DNA of 64,000 bases from Leptolyngbya sp. NIES-3755 (GTDB lineage: Bacteria; Cyanobacteriota; Cyanobacteriia; Leptolyngbyales; Leptolyngbyaceae), in the NCBI GenBank assembly GCA_001548435.1, contig AP017308.1, positions 2,861,030-2,925,029 of the forward strand, given 5' to 3'. Numbering within the stretch: position 1 is the first letter of the stretch; each line of letters opens with the position of its first letter. The notes under the pieces were generated by a model that saw only the letters and a program-made list of their open reading frames with translations, made no database searches and was not told the origin of the DNA. A program made the translations under genes and the position numbers. Shown here piece by piece: positions 25,212 through 34,673 of this stretch.

Positions 25212-28200
25212 ATGAACGGAAATCACGTAATTTTTCTTCACCCGGATGGAACCAGTGCTGCCACCTATGCAGCCGGACGATTTCAGAAGTATGGTCCCGA
25301 TGGACGATTGAACTGGGACGAACTCGATCGTTCTGCGGTGTATCTCGGTCACATGCAAGACCAACTCACCGGAACCTCGAATGCAGGCGCGGTCACACAT
25401 GCGACAGGGACTAAGGTTTATGCCGAATCTTTTGGCTTGAATCGCGATGGATCGCCTGTCGAATCCGCATCGGGCAATACTGGGAAAACAATCGTACAAG
25501 AAGCGATCGAGGCAAATAAAGTTACTGCTTTAGTTCAATCTGGCTTTACCGCAGAACCCGGAACGGCTGCATTTGTGGCTCAGGTCGGTGAAATCACGCT
25601 CAATGGCGAACGGATTGCTCCCCGTCGTCGAGTGGCAGATATTACCAAAGCAGTAATCGAATCGGGTGTTGATTTCATTTTGGGCGGTGGTGAACTTCAC
25701 ATGCTGCCTGTGGGAACGAATGGATTTCATGAAACGGCGACTCAGTTAGATGCTCGAAGTACGAATGTGCTCGATCGTCCTCAAGAGAACCTGATTGAAT
25801 TGGCAAAATCACGCGGCTACACGGTGGTTTATACGAGAGAGCAACTGTTCGATCTGCTCGAACTGCCGAATCCGCCACAGAAAGTTTTAGGGGTCTTTGC
25901 TGCATTTCATACGTTTAACGATCGACCTGAAGAAGCGCTCAGACTCGGACAACCGGATGCAATCCCGTTTTACGTTCCGACAGCTCCAACCTCAGGCGAA
26001 ATGCTAGAGGTGACGCAAAAATTAATGGAGCGACACCCAAATTTCAACAACGGATCGATCACGATTTTTGAAGAAGAGGGAACGGATAATTTCGGGAACG
26101 TCAACAATGCACCAGGCACGATCGAGGCGGTTCTGAGAGCCGATGCTGCGATCGGAGTTGCACAGGATTTTCTCGATCGTAATCCCAATACGTTGATCAT
26201 TACCGCAGCCGATAGTGATGGAGGTGGCTTACAAGTTCGAGACACCCGCGCCGATCGTCCGGTGGGTACGATCGCAGTCAATCCTACGACGAATACTGAT
26301 CGCCAAAATCCGCTCGATGGTCAAACTGGAACAAATACTCAACCGTTTGTGGCGGCTCCAGATGCAAATGGTGATCGTTTCCCCTTCTCGGTCGGTTGGG
26401 TGGGAACTCCGGATTTTTCAGGCTCGATCGTCACGAAAGCGAGTGGCTTGAATTCGGATAAATTGCCTTCCACGATCGACAACACGGGCATTTATGAGTT
26501 GATGTATGAGACGCTTTTCAACACAGAATTGCCGTCTAGAGTCGCGCCCCCCACTCCAGCCCCAACACCCACTCGCGATACGGGAAATGTCATTTTCATT
26601 CACCCGGATGGAACCAGCCCTTCCTACTTCAGCGCATTGCGAAACATCGATAAAGGTCCAGACGGTCGCCTCAATTGGGACATGATGAGCAATGCCGGGG
26701 TTTATCTCGGACACATGGAAGACCAACTCACCGGAACCTCGAATGCGGGCGCGGTCACTCATGCGACGGGGACAAAGCTGTTTGCAGAATCGTTTGGGTT
26801 GGATGAAAACAATAATCCAGTGATTCCGCTGTCTGGAAGAATTGGCAAAACGATTTTAGATGAAGCGATCGAGGCGGGAAAAGCAACGGCTTTGATTCAA
26901 TCCGGTCACATTGGCGAACCGGGTAGCGCGGCATTTGCGGCAAAAACCACGAACCGAGACGGCAACGATGTGAGAGCGCGAGATAAAACGGCGGAAATTG
27001 CAGAGCAAGTGATTCGGTCTGGAACCCATGTGATTCTTGGGGGTGGTGAGGTTTATTTGCTACCCAAAGGAACAACTGGATTTCACGTTACGGCTGAGAT
27101 TGATGCTGAATTTGATGATCCGGCTGATCGTCCAACGACTAATTTAATTGACTTGGCAAAATCACTCGGTTACACCGTGGTTTACACCGAAGAGCAATTG
27201 AATGCAGTGGTGAACAGCGGCAATCCGCCTGAGAAATTGTTAGGGTTGTTTGCAGCGAATCATACGTTTGACGATCGACCTGAAGAAGCTTTGGGGCTAA
27301 ATTCACCGAATCCTTCGCCGCTCTATGTTGCAACGGCTCCGACTGTCGCAGAAATGCTGGATGCTGCCCTGAAAATTATTCGTCGCGACCCGGATGGTTT
27401 TTTCGCTGTTGTTGAAGAAGAAGGAACCGATAACTTTGGTAACAACAACAATGCAGCAGGCGCGATCGAGGGAGTTCGACGGGCGGATGCGGCGATCGGA
27501 GTGGCAATGGACTATGTGCGATCGCAAGATCCAAACACTTTAGTGCTGACCGCTGCAGATAGTGAAGCAGGCGGATTGCAAGTGACCCAGTTCAAGCCGT
27601 TCACCCGTCCTTCCGGGAATGCCATCACGACCCCAGAATTGCAAGATACCGAAGCGACGGTTCCGTTTATCAATGTCAACCCCACGACGACCAACACCGT
27701 TCGCAATTTCCTAGACGGCATCAATGGCAGTACTGGAAGCTCGGATGCTCCTTGGCGACCCTTTCCTTCAGCCGATGGCTTGGATGGCAACTTAGGCAAC
27801 TTTGCAGTCGGTTGGGTCGGCACTCCGGATTTTCCTGGCAGCATTGTCTCGAAAGCGTTTGGATTGAATGCAGAGGATTTACCGAGCACCTTGGACAACA
27901 CCGAGATCTATCGGTTGATGTATCAAACCTTGTTTGGAGTTCGTTTCTCAGCGGTCGCCAATCATGAAGGCGGTAACAAAACTGCAACCGTTCAACAAGG
28001 GGAAGGCATTCTGGCTTCGGTGAACTTTACGGGCATTGGTCCAACGACGACTCCTTCAGAAGCGATCGTTCGGGAAGCGGACACGATTCGATTCGTCGGC
28101 GAAGATCTCAGCGCTCAGAACATGATCTTGACCCAAGTGGGCAATGATCTGGCGATCTCGTTTGAGGGCGTTGAGAACACAGGTGCAATCATTCGAGATT

Positions 28201-28781
28201 TCAAGCTGGAGAACTTAGACAACTTGACGACAGCAACCTTTGGCTCGGTGAATTTTGCCAATATCGAATTCAACGATTCGGGTGTCACTGATAGCTTTGA
28301 TATGTTTGCTGCCGATCTGGTTCGCGACACTGTGTTCAATCGCAATACGGTCACGTTCCTGAACGATTTAGACAATCGTGTTTTCGGCTTCAATCAATCC
28401 GACGATGTGATCAATGGTCAAGGTGGCGACGATCGCTTATTTGGTCTGAGCGGCAATGACATTCTTCGCGGTGGTGCAGGCAATGATTTTCTGGATGGCG
28501 GACAAGGACAGAATATCCTGGTTGGCGGAGCGGGTTCAGATGTGTTTGTGTTAACTGAGAGTTCAGGAACGCAAACGATTCGCGATCTGAACTTGGAGGA
28601 GGGCGATCGCATTGGTTTATCCGGTGGTTTAACTTTTGGAAAACTGTCTCTAATTCAGGGCACAGGTGCAGATGTCGATAGCGTTTTGGTGCGAGTTGGA
28701 ACCACGAATGAACTGTTAGCGATCGTCAATGGCATTCAGGCGAGTAGCTTGACGAGTGGTGCGTTTACTTTGGTCGCGTAA
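25212..28781 (+). CDS. Duplicated atypical alkaline phosphatase with RTX calcium-binding repeats
   Basis: A 1189-residue protein with two homologous alkaline-phosphatase domains (about 4-435 and 459-905) joined by a Pro/Thr linker ([10 protein letters not shown]). Each starts HPDGTS, carries [15 protein letters not shown] at the presumed nucleophile loop, and has [10 protein letters not shown] and TAADS near the metal site. A beta-rich spacer follows (about 920-1055), then nonapeptide RTX repeats (about 1060-1120: [20 protein letters not shown]) and a short end. There is no N-terminal signal peptide, so type I secretion via the C terminus is likely, as for the large atypical phosphatases of cyanobacteria. 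It should release phosphate from organic esters outside the cell. The upstream Pho boxes support induction by phosphate limitation. No type I exporter genes are in the window. Confidence 0.87.
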   Translation: MNGNHVIFLHPDGTSAATYAAGRFQKYGPDGRLNWDELDRSAVYLGHMQDQLTGTSNAGAVTHATGTKVYAESFGLNRDGSPVESASGNTGKTIVQEAIEANKVTALVQSGFTAEPGTAAFVAQVGEITLNGERIAPRRRVADITKAVIESGVDFILGGGELHMLPVGTNGFHETATQLDARSTNVLDRPQENLIELAKSRGYTVVYTREQLFDLLELPNPPQKVLGVFAAFHTFNDRPEEALRLGQPDAIPFYVPTAPTSGEMLEVTQKLMERHPNFNNGSITIFEEEGTDNFGNVNNAPGTIEAVLRADAAIGVAQDFLDRNPNTLIITAADSDGGGLQVRDTRADRPVGTIAVNPTTNTDRQNPLDGQTGTNTQPFVAAPDANGDRFPFSVGWVGTPDFSGSIVTKASGLNSDKLPSTIDNTGIYELMYETLFNTELPSRVAPPTPAPTPTRDTGNVIFIHPDGTSPSYFSALRNIDKGPDGRLNWDMMSNAGVYLGHMEDQLTGTSNAGAVTHATGTKLFAESFGLDENNNPVIPLSGRIGKTILDEAIEAGKATALIQSGHIGEPGSAAFAAKTTNRDGNDVRARDKTAEIAEQVIRSGTHVILGGGEVYLLPKGTTGFHVTAEIDAEFDDPADRPTTNLIDLAKSLGYTVVYTEEQLNAVVNSGNPPEKLLGLFAANHTFDDRPEEALGLNSPNPSPLYVATAPTVAEMLDAALKIIRRDPDGFFAVVEEEGTDNFGNNNNAAGAIEGVRRADAAIGVAMDYVRSQDPNTLVLTAADSEAGGLQVTQFKPFTRPSGNAITTPELQDTEATVPFINVNPTTTNTVRNFLDGINGSTGSSDAPWRPFPSADGLDGNLGNFAVGWVGTPDFPGSIVSKAFGLNAEDLPSTLDNTEIYRLMYQTLFGVRFSAVANHEGGNKTATVQQGEGILASVNFTGIGPTTTPSEAIVREADTIRFVGEDLSAQNMILTQVGNDLAISFEGVENTGAIIRDFKLENLDNLTTATFGSVNFANIEFNDSGVTDSFDMFAADLVRDTVFNRNTVTFLNDLDNRVFGFNQSDDVINGQGGDDRLFGLSGNDILRGGAGNDFLDGGQGQNILVGGAGSDVFVLTESSGTQTIRDLNLEEGDRIGLSGGLTFGKLSLIQGTGADVDSVLVRVGTTNELLAIVNGIQASSLTSGAFTLVA

Positions 28782-28832
28782 AAGGATCGCGCTGAATGAA
28801 GCTATAGCTGATTTAGAGTTGCGATCGAACCA

Positions 28833-28868
28833 GATTCACCCAGGGGGCATCGTCCTTCTGGGTGAATC
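28833..28868. terminator. Hairpin between convergent genes
   Basis: Perfect arms GATTCACCCAG (28833-28843) and CTGGGTGAATC (28858-28868), 14-nt loop. They lie between the alkaline phosphatase stop and the stop of the convergent coiled-coil gene. No long T run; probably works in both directions. Confidence 0.7.
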
Positions 28869-28874
28869 GATTTA

Positions 28875-29264
28875 TTAGTTGTTGCCAGCTTGAGCCAGCT
28901 TTTTCACACTGTTCCTGATGCGAGTTTCGGCACTTTTACGAATGCGATCGCTCTTGCGGGTTCCACCTGCCATTTCATATTCACGACTGTCGTTGCCGTA
29001 CTTAACGCAAACACCGTTCAGCATTTGATCGATCAAATCTCCGAGTTCTCTTTCTAGATTGTCAATTTCAGATTTTGACGCATCAAGTAGCTCGATTAGG
29101 GTGTTGTAGTTGTTGAGTTTGGCTTGCAGTTTTTCAATCCGAATGGTGAGTGTGGTCATGTTGCGATCGAGTCCGAAATCCATGTTGGTGTCGATCGCTC
29201 TAAATTTCATGGCTCTAAGTTGCGCTTTTTCAAGGATGCGTGAGTTTCTTTGAGATCTTGACAT
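28875..29264 (-). CDS. Coiled-coil hypothetical protein
   Basis: A 129-residue, strongly basic and helical protein. Residues 35-85 form a coiled coil (LTIRIEKLQAKLNNYNTLIE, SEIDNLERELGDLIDQML) and the C terminus is a Lys/Arg-rich helix. No signal peptide or catalytic motif. It is probably a structural or nucleic-acid-associated small protein; the family was not recognised. It sits at the border of the decayed accessory stretch that follows. Confidence 0.7.
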   Translation of the reverse strand: MSRSQRNSRILEKAQLRAMKFRAIDTNMDFGLDRNMTTLTIRIEKLQAKLNNYNTLIELLDASKSEIDNLERELGDLIDQMLNGVCVKYGNDSREYEMAGGTRKSDRIRKSAETRIRNSVKKLAQAGNN

Positions 29265-29376
29265 TTGAGTTTTTCTTTTAGTGCGGGTTGTTTGCTGGTT
29301 CTAGTGTGGCTTGGGAAATGAGGACGAGAGATGGGTGAATCTCTCAGAAAGAGATGTTGCTTTGAAGAAGATTTTT

Positions 29377-29544
29377 GCGGGATTTTCTGCGGGGTTTGAA
29401 GCGGACGTGAAGGACGATCGCAGATTTACGGAGACGCTGGCGAGATTCGTTGAGAATGTGGCGGGATTCGTCGGTAAGGTTGAAAGGTTACTGACGAACG
29501 ATGCAATCTTCGCGAGAACTGGCACAAGGTTTATGGAGAATGGC
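29377..29544 (+). repeat. Eight degenerate 21-nt repeats encoding heptads
   Basis: The stretch divides into eight consecutive 21-nt units, of which the clearest is GCGAGATTCGTTGAGAATGTG. One plus-strand frame (29311-29574, TTG start) reads as heptads of the type ARFVENV. The minus-strand frame (29301-29558, ATG start) reads as heptads of the type ATFSTNL. No ribosome-binding site is obvious on either strand, so I cannot say which strand, if any, is translated. The block fills most of the 454-bp gap between the coiled-coil gene and the next fragment. Confidence 0.6.
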
Positions 29545-29718
29545 TCGATCGACATCATGACGCAGGTGAGCTAGACGATGAACGCTCTGATTGAAACTGC
29601 GTTGATCGCGTTGATTGTAATCTTGACCCAATCGCTTTCTGTAATCTTTCGGAAATTGGCACACTAGAGCAGAAGAATTAGTTACAACAAAACTGTATTC
29701 ATCTGACTAGAGCTTAGG

Positions 29719-29979
29719 TTGGAAATTACTGGAGCCGCGATCGCGAAATTGGCATTCGATGAGTTTGTCAAATCTGGTGCGGGAGAAGCGGCAAAACAAG
29801 CGATCAGAGGGTCTTTTGAACTTGAAGATCGACCTACAGCTTTAGCTCTAGAGTACACTGATAGTACCTACCCTATAGCAATGATGTGGCTATTTACCCT
29901 TAAGCTCGCTGAATTCGTATACCCACATTCTCAAGATTTAAAGTCTCTCTTCCCTTCTCCTTGTAATGTTGATACCTAG
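29719..29979 (+). pseudogene. 5' fragment of an accessory (conflict-type) protein gene
   Basis: The first 40 residues (EITGAAIAKLAFDEFVKSGA, then GEAAKQAIRGSFEL) resemble the N terminus of a group of cyanobacterial accessory proteins whose genes carry varied effector domains. After about residue 40 the reading frame loses any family resemblance and ends at 29979. A start at TTG 29719 is assumed. I interpret it as a truncated gene; an alternative is a genuine 86-residue protein. Confidence 0.42.
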
Positions 29980-29991
29980 ATTACAAGCACC

Positions 29992-30306
29992 ATGTCGAAC
30001 AGAAATTGCGAGAAATCAGACTTTGATCCCAAAGGATCTTTTCCCAAGAGCCATAACGATCAGCTTTTTAATACCAACGCAACTACCTCAATTGAGCGGC
30101 AGAAAGCACTGCTACGAATGCAGCAGGCAGCTCTAAGTTTTAATTTAGCGATGGCTCTGAGTGCGACGCTTGGGTTTGTTGGCTTATTGGGGATTTACAA
30201 CTCCGTTAAGGAGCAGAATTTAGCGACAGGAGTGTTTAGTACAATCGCTTTCACTGCTTGCGCTTACTGTCGAAAGTTGGCGAAGGATGCTAACGATCGT
30301 CTTTAA
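29992..30306 (+). CDS. Cyanobacterial TRADD-N-associated two-TM protein
   Basis: A 104-residue protein. A hydrophilic N terminus is followed by the family block SIERQKALLRMQQAALSFNL, two membrane helices (about 50-70 and 78-95), and the end ACAYCRKLAKDANDRL. This matches the short two-helix domain that recurs next to TRADD-N-like domains in predicted cyanobacterial conflict or apoptosis-like systems. Here it stands alone beside broken genes, so a working partner may have been lost. Confidence 0.72.
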   Translation: MSNRNCEKSDFDPKGSFPKSHNDQLFNTNATTSIERQKALLRMQQAALSFNLAMALSATLGFVGLLGIYNSVKEQNLATGVFSTIAFTACAYCRKLAKDANDRL

Positions 30307-30333
30307 TACTTTCTCGTGTCTCACTCAGATTAA

Positions 30334-30585
30334 TCTGGAGATCGCAATGAAGAAGCAAATTTCTGTTGTAATTTAGGAACGGCTCTGGCAAAGCTCAAGC
30401 GCAAGCAGGAAGCCATTCAAGCCTACCAAGATGCCTGTCATCTGTATCAAGCAATGGAACTCGATCACATGGTTGAAAAATGCGACAACGCCATCCAAAA
30501 GCTGCGCCGCCAACCCAAATGGCTCCTCTGGTTCTGCGTTGGAATTGCGATCGTACTTCTCATCGCATGGCTCCGGTCAAAATAG
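30334..30585 (+). pseudogene. 3' remnant of a TPR protein with C-terminal membrane helix
   Basis: The frame is open from a TAA at 30331 to a TAG at 30583-30585 without a usable start. It reads ANFCCNLGTALAKLKRKQEA and YQDACHLYQAMELDHMVEKC, a clear TPR motif pair. A Trp-rich membrane helix (WLLWFCVGIAIVLLIAWL) ends it. The 5' part of the gene is missing, so this is the tail of a deleted TPR-TM protein. Confidence 0.6.
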
Positions 30586-30641
30586 CGCGATCGCTCCATC
30601 TAGAAGCAGTAAACTAAAACAAGCCTTTCCACTCCCAAATC

Positions 30642-30992
30642 ATGCAAGTCAAAGACCTAACCACTGAAGAACTCAAAGCACTCATTCGGGAAACCGTTGC
30701 AGAAATCCTAGAAGAGTATCTTGACGACCCAGACGAAGGCAAAGAAATTCGACCCGAAATCAAACAACAACTCCTTCAGTCCCGCGAACGACGCTCAAAA
30801 GGCGATCGAGGAATCCCCGCTGAAGAAGTCGCTCGACGATTTGGACTCACCTGGCAAGGAGCTACGTCCTCGAATTTGAACAAGCCGCGATCGATGACCT
30901 CGACTCACTCAACCAAACCATCCGAGAACGCATCATCACCAAACTCAACTGGCTATCGAATCATTTCGACCAGATTAAACCGCAAGCTCTGA
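30642..30992 (+). CDS. RelB-type antitoxin with read-through C terminus
   Basis: The first 74 or so residues look like an intact antitoxin (MQVKDLTTEELKALIRETVA, EILEEYLDDPDEG, then EEVARRFGL). Antitoxins of this family normally stop right after this block, with the toxin start overlapping. Here the stop is lost and the frame runs on for about 40 residues that are the toxin gene read in the wrong frame. The N-terminal part could still be functional. Confidence 0.65.
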   Translation: MQVKDLTTEELKALIRETVAEILEEYLDDPDEGKEIRPEIKQQLLQSRERRSKGDRGIPAEEVARRFGLTWQGATSSNLNKPRSMTSTHSTKPSENASSPNSTGYRIISTRLNRKL

Positions 30993-31117
30993 CAGGCGAT
31001 TTTTCAGACTTCTTCAAGCTGCGAGTCGGCGACTATCGAGTTCTATACGACTTCGATCACTCGGAAAAGGTCATCACAGTCATCCGCATTAGACATCGCC
31101 GTGAAGTGTACTCATAA
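30863..31117 (+). pseudogene. RelE-type toxin lacking a start codon
   Basis: From 30863 one frame encodes an otherwise intact RelE-fold protein of 84 residues (YVLEFEQAAIDDLDSLNQTI, FFKLRVGDYRVLYDFDHSEK, RIRHRREVY). No ATG, GTG or TTG in this frame precedes it. The expected ATG-ACC-TGG-CAA start is replaced by ACC-TGG-CAA-GG with a shifted frame. A small indel at the antitoxin-toxin junction has therefore removed the toxin start and the antitoxin stop together. Confidence 0.65.
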
Positions 31118-31219
31118 AACGCCTGCCGCAATCGTCCTTCTCATCGCCACAGAAATAAACGCGATCACTACCAATTGACGATCGCTAACTCCTTGACCTT
31201 GGCAAATTCTCGATCGCTT

Positions 31220-31444
31220 CTACCACTTATCCCGCAGCGTCCTCTGCATTGACACTGCATCCCCTTGCCACTCTAACTGTCCCGCCAGATCCGAAAAATC
31301 ATAAGTCGCCTTCTGAACAGAACCAGATGAACTCGGATTCAGAATCACCACGACATCGACTTGCCCAGAAGATAGCTCGGTGGGAATATCTAAATGCAAG
31401 TGTCCAGACTCATCGACAGTCCCAGTGAATTTAAGAACTTCCAT
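31220..31444 (-). CDS. Orphan antitoxin-like small protein
   Basis: A 74-residue protein with a beta-rich N-terminal half (MEVLKFTGTVDESGHLHLDI, QVDVVVILNP), as in AbrB-like or DUF104-like proteins. Its acidic C-terminal tail (YDFSDLAGQLEWQGDAVSMQ) is typical of small cyanobacterial antitoxins usually paired with a PIN toxin. No toxin gene is found on either side. It is convergent to the broken relBE. An orphan antitoxin is the best guess. Confidence 0.65.
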   Translation of the reverse strand: MEVLKFTGTVDESGHLHLDIPTELSSGQVDVVVILNPSSSGSVQKATYDFSDLAGQLEWQGDAVSMQRTLRDKW

Positions 31445-31566
31445 CGCAAAGGTTATTCCGTAAACGTTGCCTCATCTTAGGATCAAAAACCATCGTTAAA
31501 AGATGATTTGGCTGAAACGGAAGCAGTGACTATGATAGGAATCATCTGATTTAGCCCCTCGAATTC

Positions 31567-33981
31567 ATGGCAACGCTCCCCGGATTAAGCGATCGAGAAG
31601 TCCACGATCGACAGTTAGCAGGCGAAACGAACAACGTCAAATTGCCGACGAGTCGATCGTATGCGCGGATTCTGCAAGAAAATTTGTTTACGTTTGTCAA
31701 TGCCGTTTTCTTTGTGATTAGCGGCGTTTTTATTCTGCTCCGTCGTCCGAGTGATGCGGTGTTCGTCGCGGTTGTGATTTTTAGTGGCGTTGTAATTGGA
31801 ATTGTGCAAGAGATTTGGGCAAAACAAAAGCTCGATGAAATTGCATTATTAGCGCGTCCTCATGCCACAGTGATTCGTAACGGAAAAGAGATCAATATTG
31901 ATCCAAGTGAAATTGTCTTAGGCGATACGCTGATTTTGCGTCCGGGTGATCAAGTTTTAGTGGATGGGCAAATCGTTGGAGAAGGACGAGTCGAAATTGA
32001 TGAATCGCTGTTAACGGGTGAATCAGATCTGATTGCGAAAGTAGCAGGAAAACCTGTTTATTCAGGAAGTTTCTGTGTTAGTGGTAGCGCCTGTTATGAA
32101 GCTCAGAAGGTGGGAGCAGAAACAGTTGCGTATCAGCTAACAATGGGAGCGCGAGAATTTCGCCAAGTGTATACACCATTGCAAGCTGAGATTAATTTAA
32201 TTATTCGGATTCTGTTGTTACTTGCATCGTTTCTGTGGTTACTCATTGGAATTAGTTTTGTGATCCGATCGCAAACCTTAAATGAAGTCGTTCAACGCGC
32301 CGCTGTGATCGCTGGACTGATTCCCGCAGGATTGATTTTAGCAATCACGCTCTCGTATGCAATGGGATCGATTCGGATGTTGGGTCAGAATGTTCTAATT
32401 CAGCAAACGAATGCAGTCGAATCGCTCAGTAATGTTGATGTTTTATGTTTGGATAAGACGGGAACGTTGACTACGAACCAGATTGAGCTACATTCGATTT
32501 ATCCGATCGAACTCTCTGAAAAAGAACTGCGATCGCAATTAGGAGATTTCGCCGCAAGTACTCAATCCGGAAATCGCACCAGTGAAGCGGTTCTGATCGC
32601 CTGTAGTGGATATGCAAAACCGCTCCGAAACGAAATCCCGTTTTCATCTGCACGAAAATGGAGCGCGATCGAGTTTGCGGATCAGCCTGGAACTTATGTG
32701 ATGGGCGCACCAGAAATTCTGATGAAATCGACGGTTTTAGATGAAGAATTTTTGGAGTATATCGATCGACAAGTGAATCAAGGTTTCCGAGTAGTTTTAT
32801 TTGGGCACACACCGGAATCGATCGAGTCCAATACGCTCCCACCCCTCACGCCACTCGGAATTCTCTGCTTCTCAGATCAGCTTCGTCCCTCTGCTCGTGA
32901 AACGCTGCAAGGATTTGTCAAAGCTGGAATCACGCTAAAAATCATTTCCGGTGATAATCCTCAAACCGTAGCAGCATTAGCGAGACAAGCCGATTTTAGT
33001 GATGAAATTCGAGTGATTTCGGGTGCAGAACTCGCACAAATGGATCAAGCGCAATTCATTCAAGCCGCACGGAATTATAATGTTTTCGGACGAATTACTC
33101 CGCAGCAAAAAGCACAACTTGTCCGTAGTTTACGCAACTGTGGTTACTACGTAGCAATGACCGGAGACGGTGTGAATGATGTACTGTCTCTCAAACAGGC
33201 AAATCTTGGAATTGCGATGGAGAGTGGTAGTAAAGCGACTCGCAGCATTGCCGATATTGTTTTACTGAATGATTCTTTTGAAGCACTACCGCATACATTT
33301 TTAGAAGGACAACGGATTCAGAATGGGATTCGCGATGTCGTCAAATTATTTATGGTACGACTGAGTTGCGTTGCATTATTGATTTTTGCAATCTCGATCG
33401 TGTCCGATAGCTTCCCACTGTTGAATAAACATAGTGCGATCGTCACTCTAATCGGTGTTGGCATTCCCACGACATTCATTCCCATCTGGGCGCAACCTGG
33501 AGAACCACCAAAGCGAAGTTTAGTTCGATCAATGTTACATTTCGTCGTTCCTGCGACAATCACAATCACCTTAGTGTCACTCACAGTATACCTTTTCTAT
33601 CTTGTGAGCGCTGCTCTAGACCTACCTCCAAATGTTGGCTTAATCGGTGTCGAGTTTAATATTCCTCGTACTGCATTAGTGACAATTTTAGTATTCTGTC
33701 AACTGATGCTGCTTCCATTTCTTAAACCTCCAACCCATGCTTGGACAGGTGGAGAACCCTTCAGTGGAGATTGGCGATATACGATCGTTGCTGCCGTCTT
33801 ACTGTTCGTCTATCTGCTCATCTTACTTATTCCTCCGCTACGAGTCTTTTTTGAACTCTCGCCACTGAGTTTACAGGACTGTTTCTTTCTGGGATTGGTT
33901 ACACTGGAATGGGGACTGATTCTGCGATTAGCATGGCGGACTCGATTTCTCGATCGCTTCTTGGGCGTTGATTTGGAGTAA
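31567..33981 (+). CDS. P-type cation-transporting ATPase (HAD-IC family)
   Basis: An 804-residue pump. Helices M1-M2 (about 35-80), actuator domain with the TGES loop (LLTGESDLIAKVAGK), M3-M4 with PAGLILAITLSYAMG, the phosphorylation motif CLDKTGTLTTNQ (Asp296), a fairly short nucleotide-binding domain (ARKWSAIEF), the hinge MTGDGVNDVLSLKQANLGIA, and six C-terminal helices. It has no N-terminal metal-binding domain, so it is not a heavy-metal pump. PAGL in M4 resembles the CtpE-like group proposed to move Ca or other divalent or monovalent cations. The true ion cannot be read from the sequence. The next gene follows by 5 bp and may be co-transcribed. Confidence 0.9.
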   Translation: MATLPGLSDREVHDRQLAGETNNVKLPTSRSYARILQENLFTFVNAVFFVISGVFILLRRPSDAVFVAVVIFSGVVIGIVQEIWAKQKLDEIALLARPHATVIRNGKEINIDPSEIVLGDTLILRPGDQVLVDGQIVGEGRVEIDESLLTGESDLIAKVAGKPVYSGSFCVSGSACYEAQKVGAETVAYQLTMGAREFRQVYTPLQAEINLIIRILLLLASFLWLLIGISFVIRSQTLNEVVQRAAVIAGLIPAGLILAITLSYAMGSIRMLGQNVLIQQTNAVESLSNVDVLCLDKTGTLTTNQIELHSIYPIELSEKELRSQLGDFAASTQSGNRTSEAVLIACSGYAKPLRNEIPFSSARKWSAIEFADQPGTYVMGAPEILMKSTVLDEEFLEYIDRQVNQGFRVVLFGHTPESIESNTLPPLTPLGILCFSDQLRPSARETLQGFVKAGITLKIISGDNPQTVAALARQADFSDEIRVISGAELAQMDQAQFIQAARNYNVFGRITPQQKAQLVRSLRNCGYYVAMTGDGVNDVLSLKQANLGIAMESGSKATRSIADIVLLNDSFEALPHTFLEGQRIQNGIRDVVKLFMVRLSCVALLIFAISIVSDSFPLLNKHSAIVTLIGVGIPTTFIPIWAQPGEPPKRSLVRSMLHFVVPATITITLVSLTVYLFYLVSAALDLPPNVGLIGVEFNIPRTALVTILVFCQLMLLPFLKPPTHAWTGGEPFSGDWRYTIVAAVLLFVYLLILLIPPLRVFFELSPLSLQDCFFLGLVTLEWGLILRLAWRTRFLDRFLGVDLE

Positions 33982-33986
33982 AAATC

Positions 33987-34601
33987 ATGACAGAACTCCC
34001 ATCCCGAATTCCACAATACAAAGTCTCAATCTGGGAAACGATCGCAGTAGTCTTAGGCGCGATCGCAGTTCTCGGAGTGGGTCTTACCGGATTGGCACTG
34101 AAGTTTCTCAGCAATGCCGCCACTCCTCAACGTGCAGAAGCGATCGCCAGCAATATCATGACGTATCAATTGCCTGGAAATTCCCAAGGCTTGCTCGGTA
34201 TCAATATCGCAGGTGCAAAAGTGGCGTTGGTTGCATCCGAAGGTGATGAGCCAGATATTCAACTCCTGATGGCGCGAGTCCCTGTCAATGGCGAATCAGG
34301 ACAACGACGCATCGATCGAATTCTAGACAGCATTGCGCTCGGAGCCGACGAAGAAGAACTCAAAATCAAATCAGTTCGAGCAGAAAATCGTGCTCTGTGT
34401 GGTCAAACAACCGGGATCGCGATTCGCGAAGGAATACTGAAATATCCGGAGTCGCCAGAGAAATCAACCGTGATTTACCGGGGCAGTGTTGTTCTGGGTG
34501 ACAGTCGGTATGTGGTGAATTTGTTGGCGAGCGATGTGGATGTGAATGCAGCTAGGAAAAAAGCCAACGATGTGTTTAATTCGCTGCAATGTCGGCGTTA
34601 A
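33987..34601 (+). CDS. Membrane-anchored conserved protein
   Basis: A 204-residue protein with a short cytoplasmic N terminus, one membrane helix (about 18-42: IAVVLGAIAVLGVGLTGLAL), and an extracytoplasmic domain of about 155 residues (GLLGINIAGAKVALVASEGD, RENR..CGQTTGIAIREG-type strands, GDSRYVVNLLAS). A single pair of cysteines (near 136 and 201) could form a disulfide. Only 5 bp separate it from the P-type ATPase gene, so an accessory role to that pump is possible. The family was not recognised. Confidence 0.76.
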   Translation: MTELPSRIPQYKVSIWETIAVVLGAIAVLGVGLTGLALKFLSNAATPQRAEAIASNIMTYQLPGNSQGLLGINIAGAKVALVASEGDEPDIQLLMARVPVNGESGQRRIDRILDSIALGADEEELKIKSVRAENRALCGQTTGIAIREGILKYPESPEKSTVIYRGSVVLGDSRYVVNLLASDVDVNAARKKANDVFNSLQCRR

Positions 34602-34673
34602 AAATAAGATCGCAACCAAAGGAATTTTTGTGCTGTCGTAAGATCGGAAAGTTCGCTTCTCACTTCTTGATCT

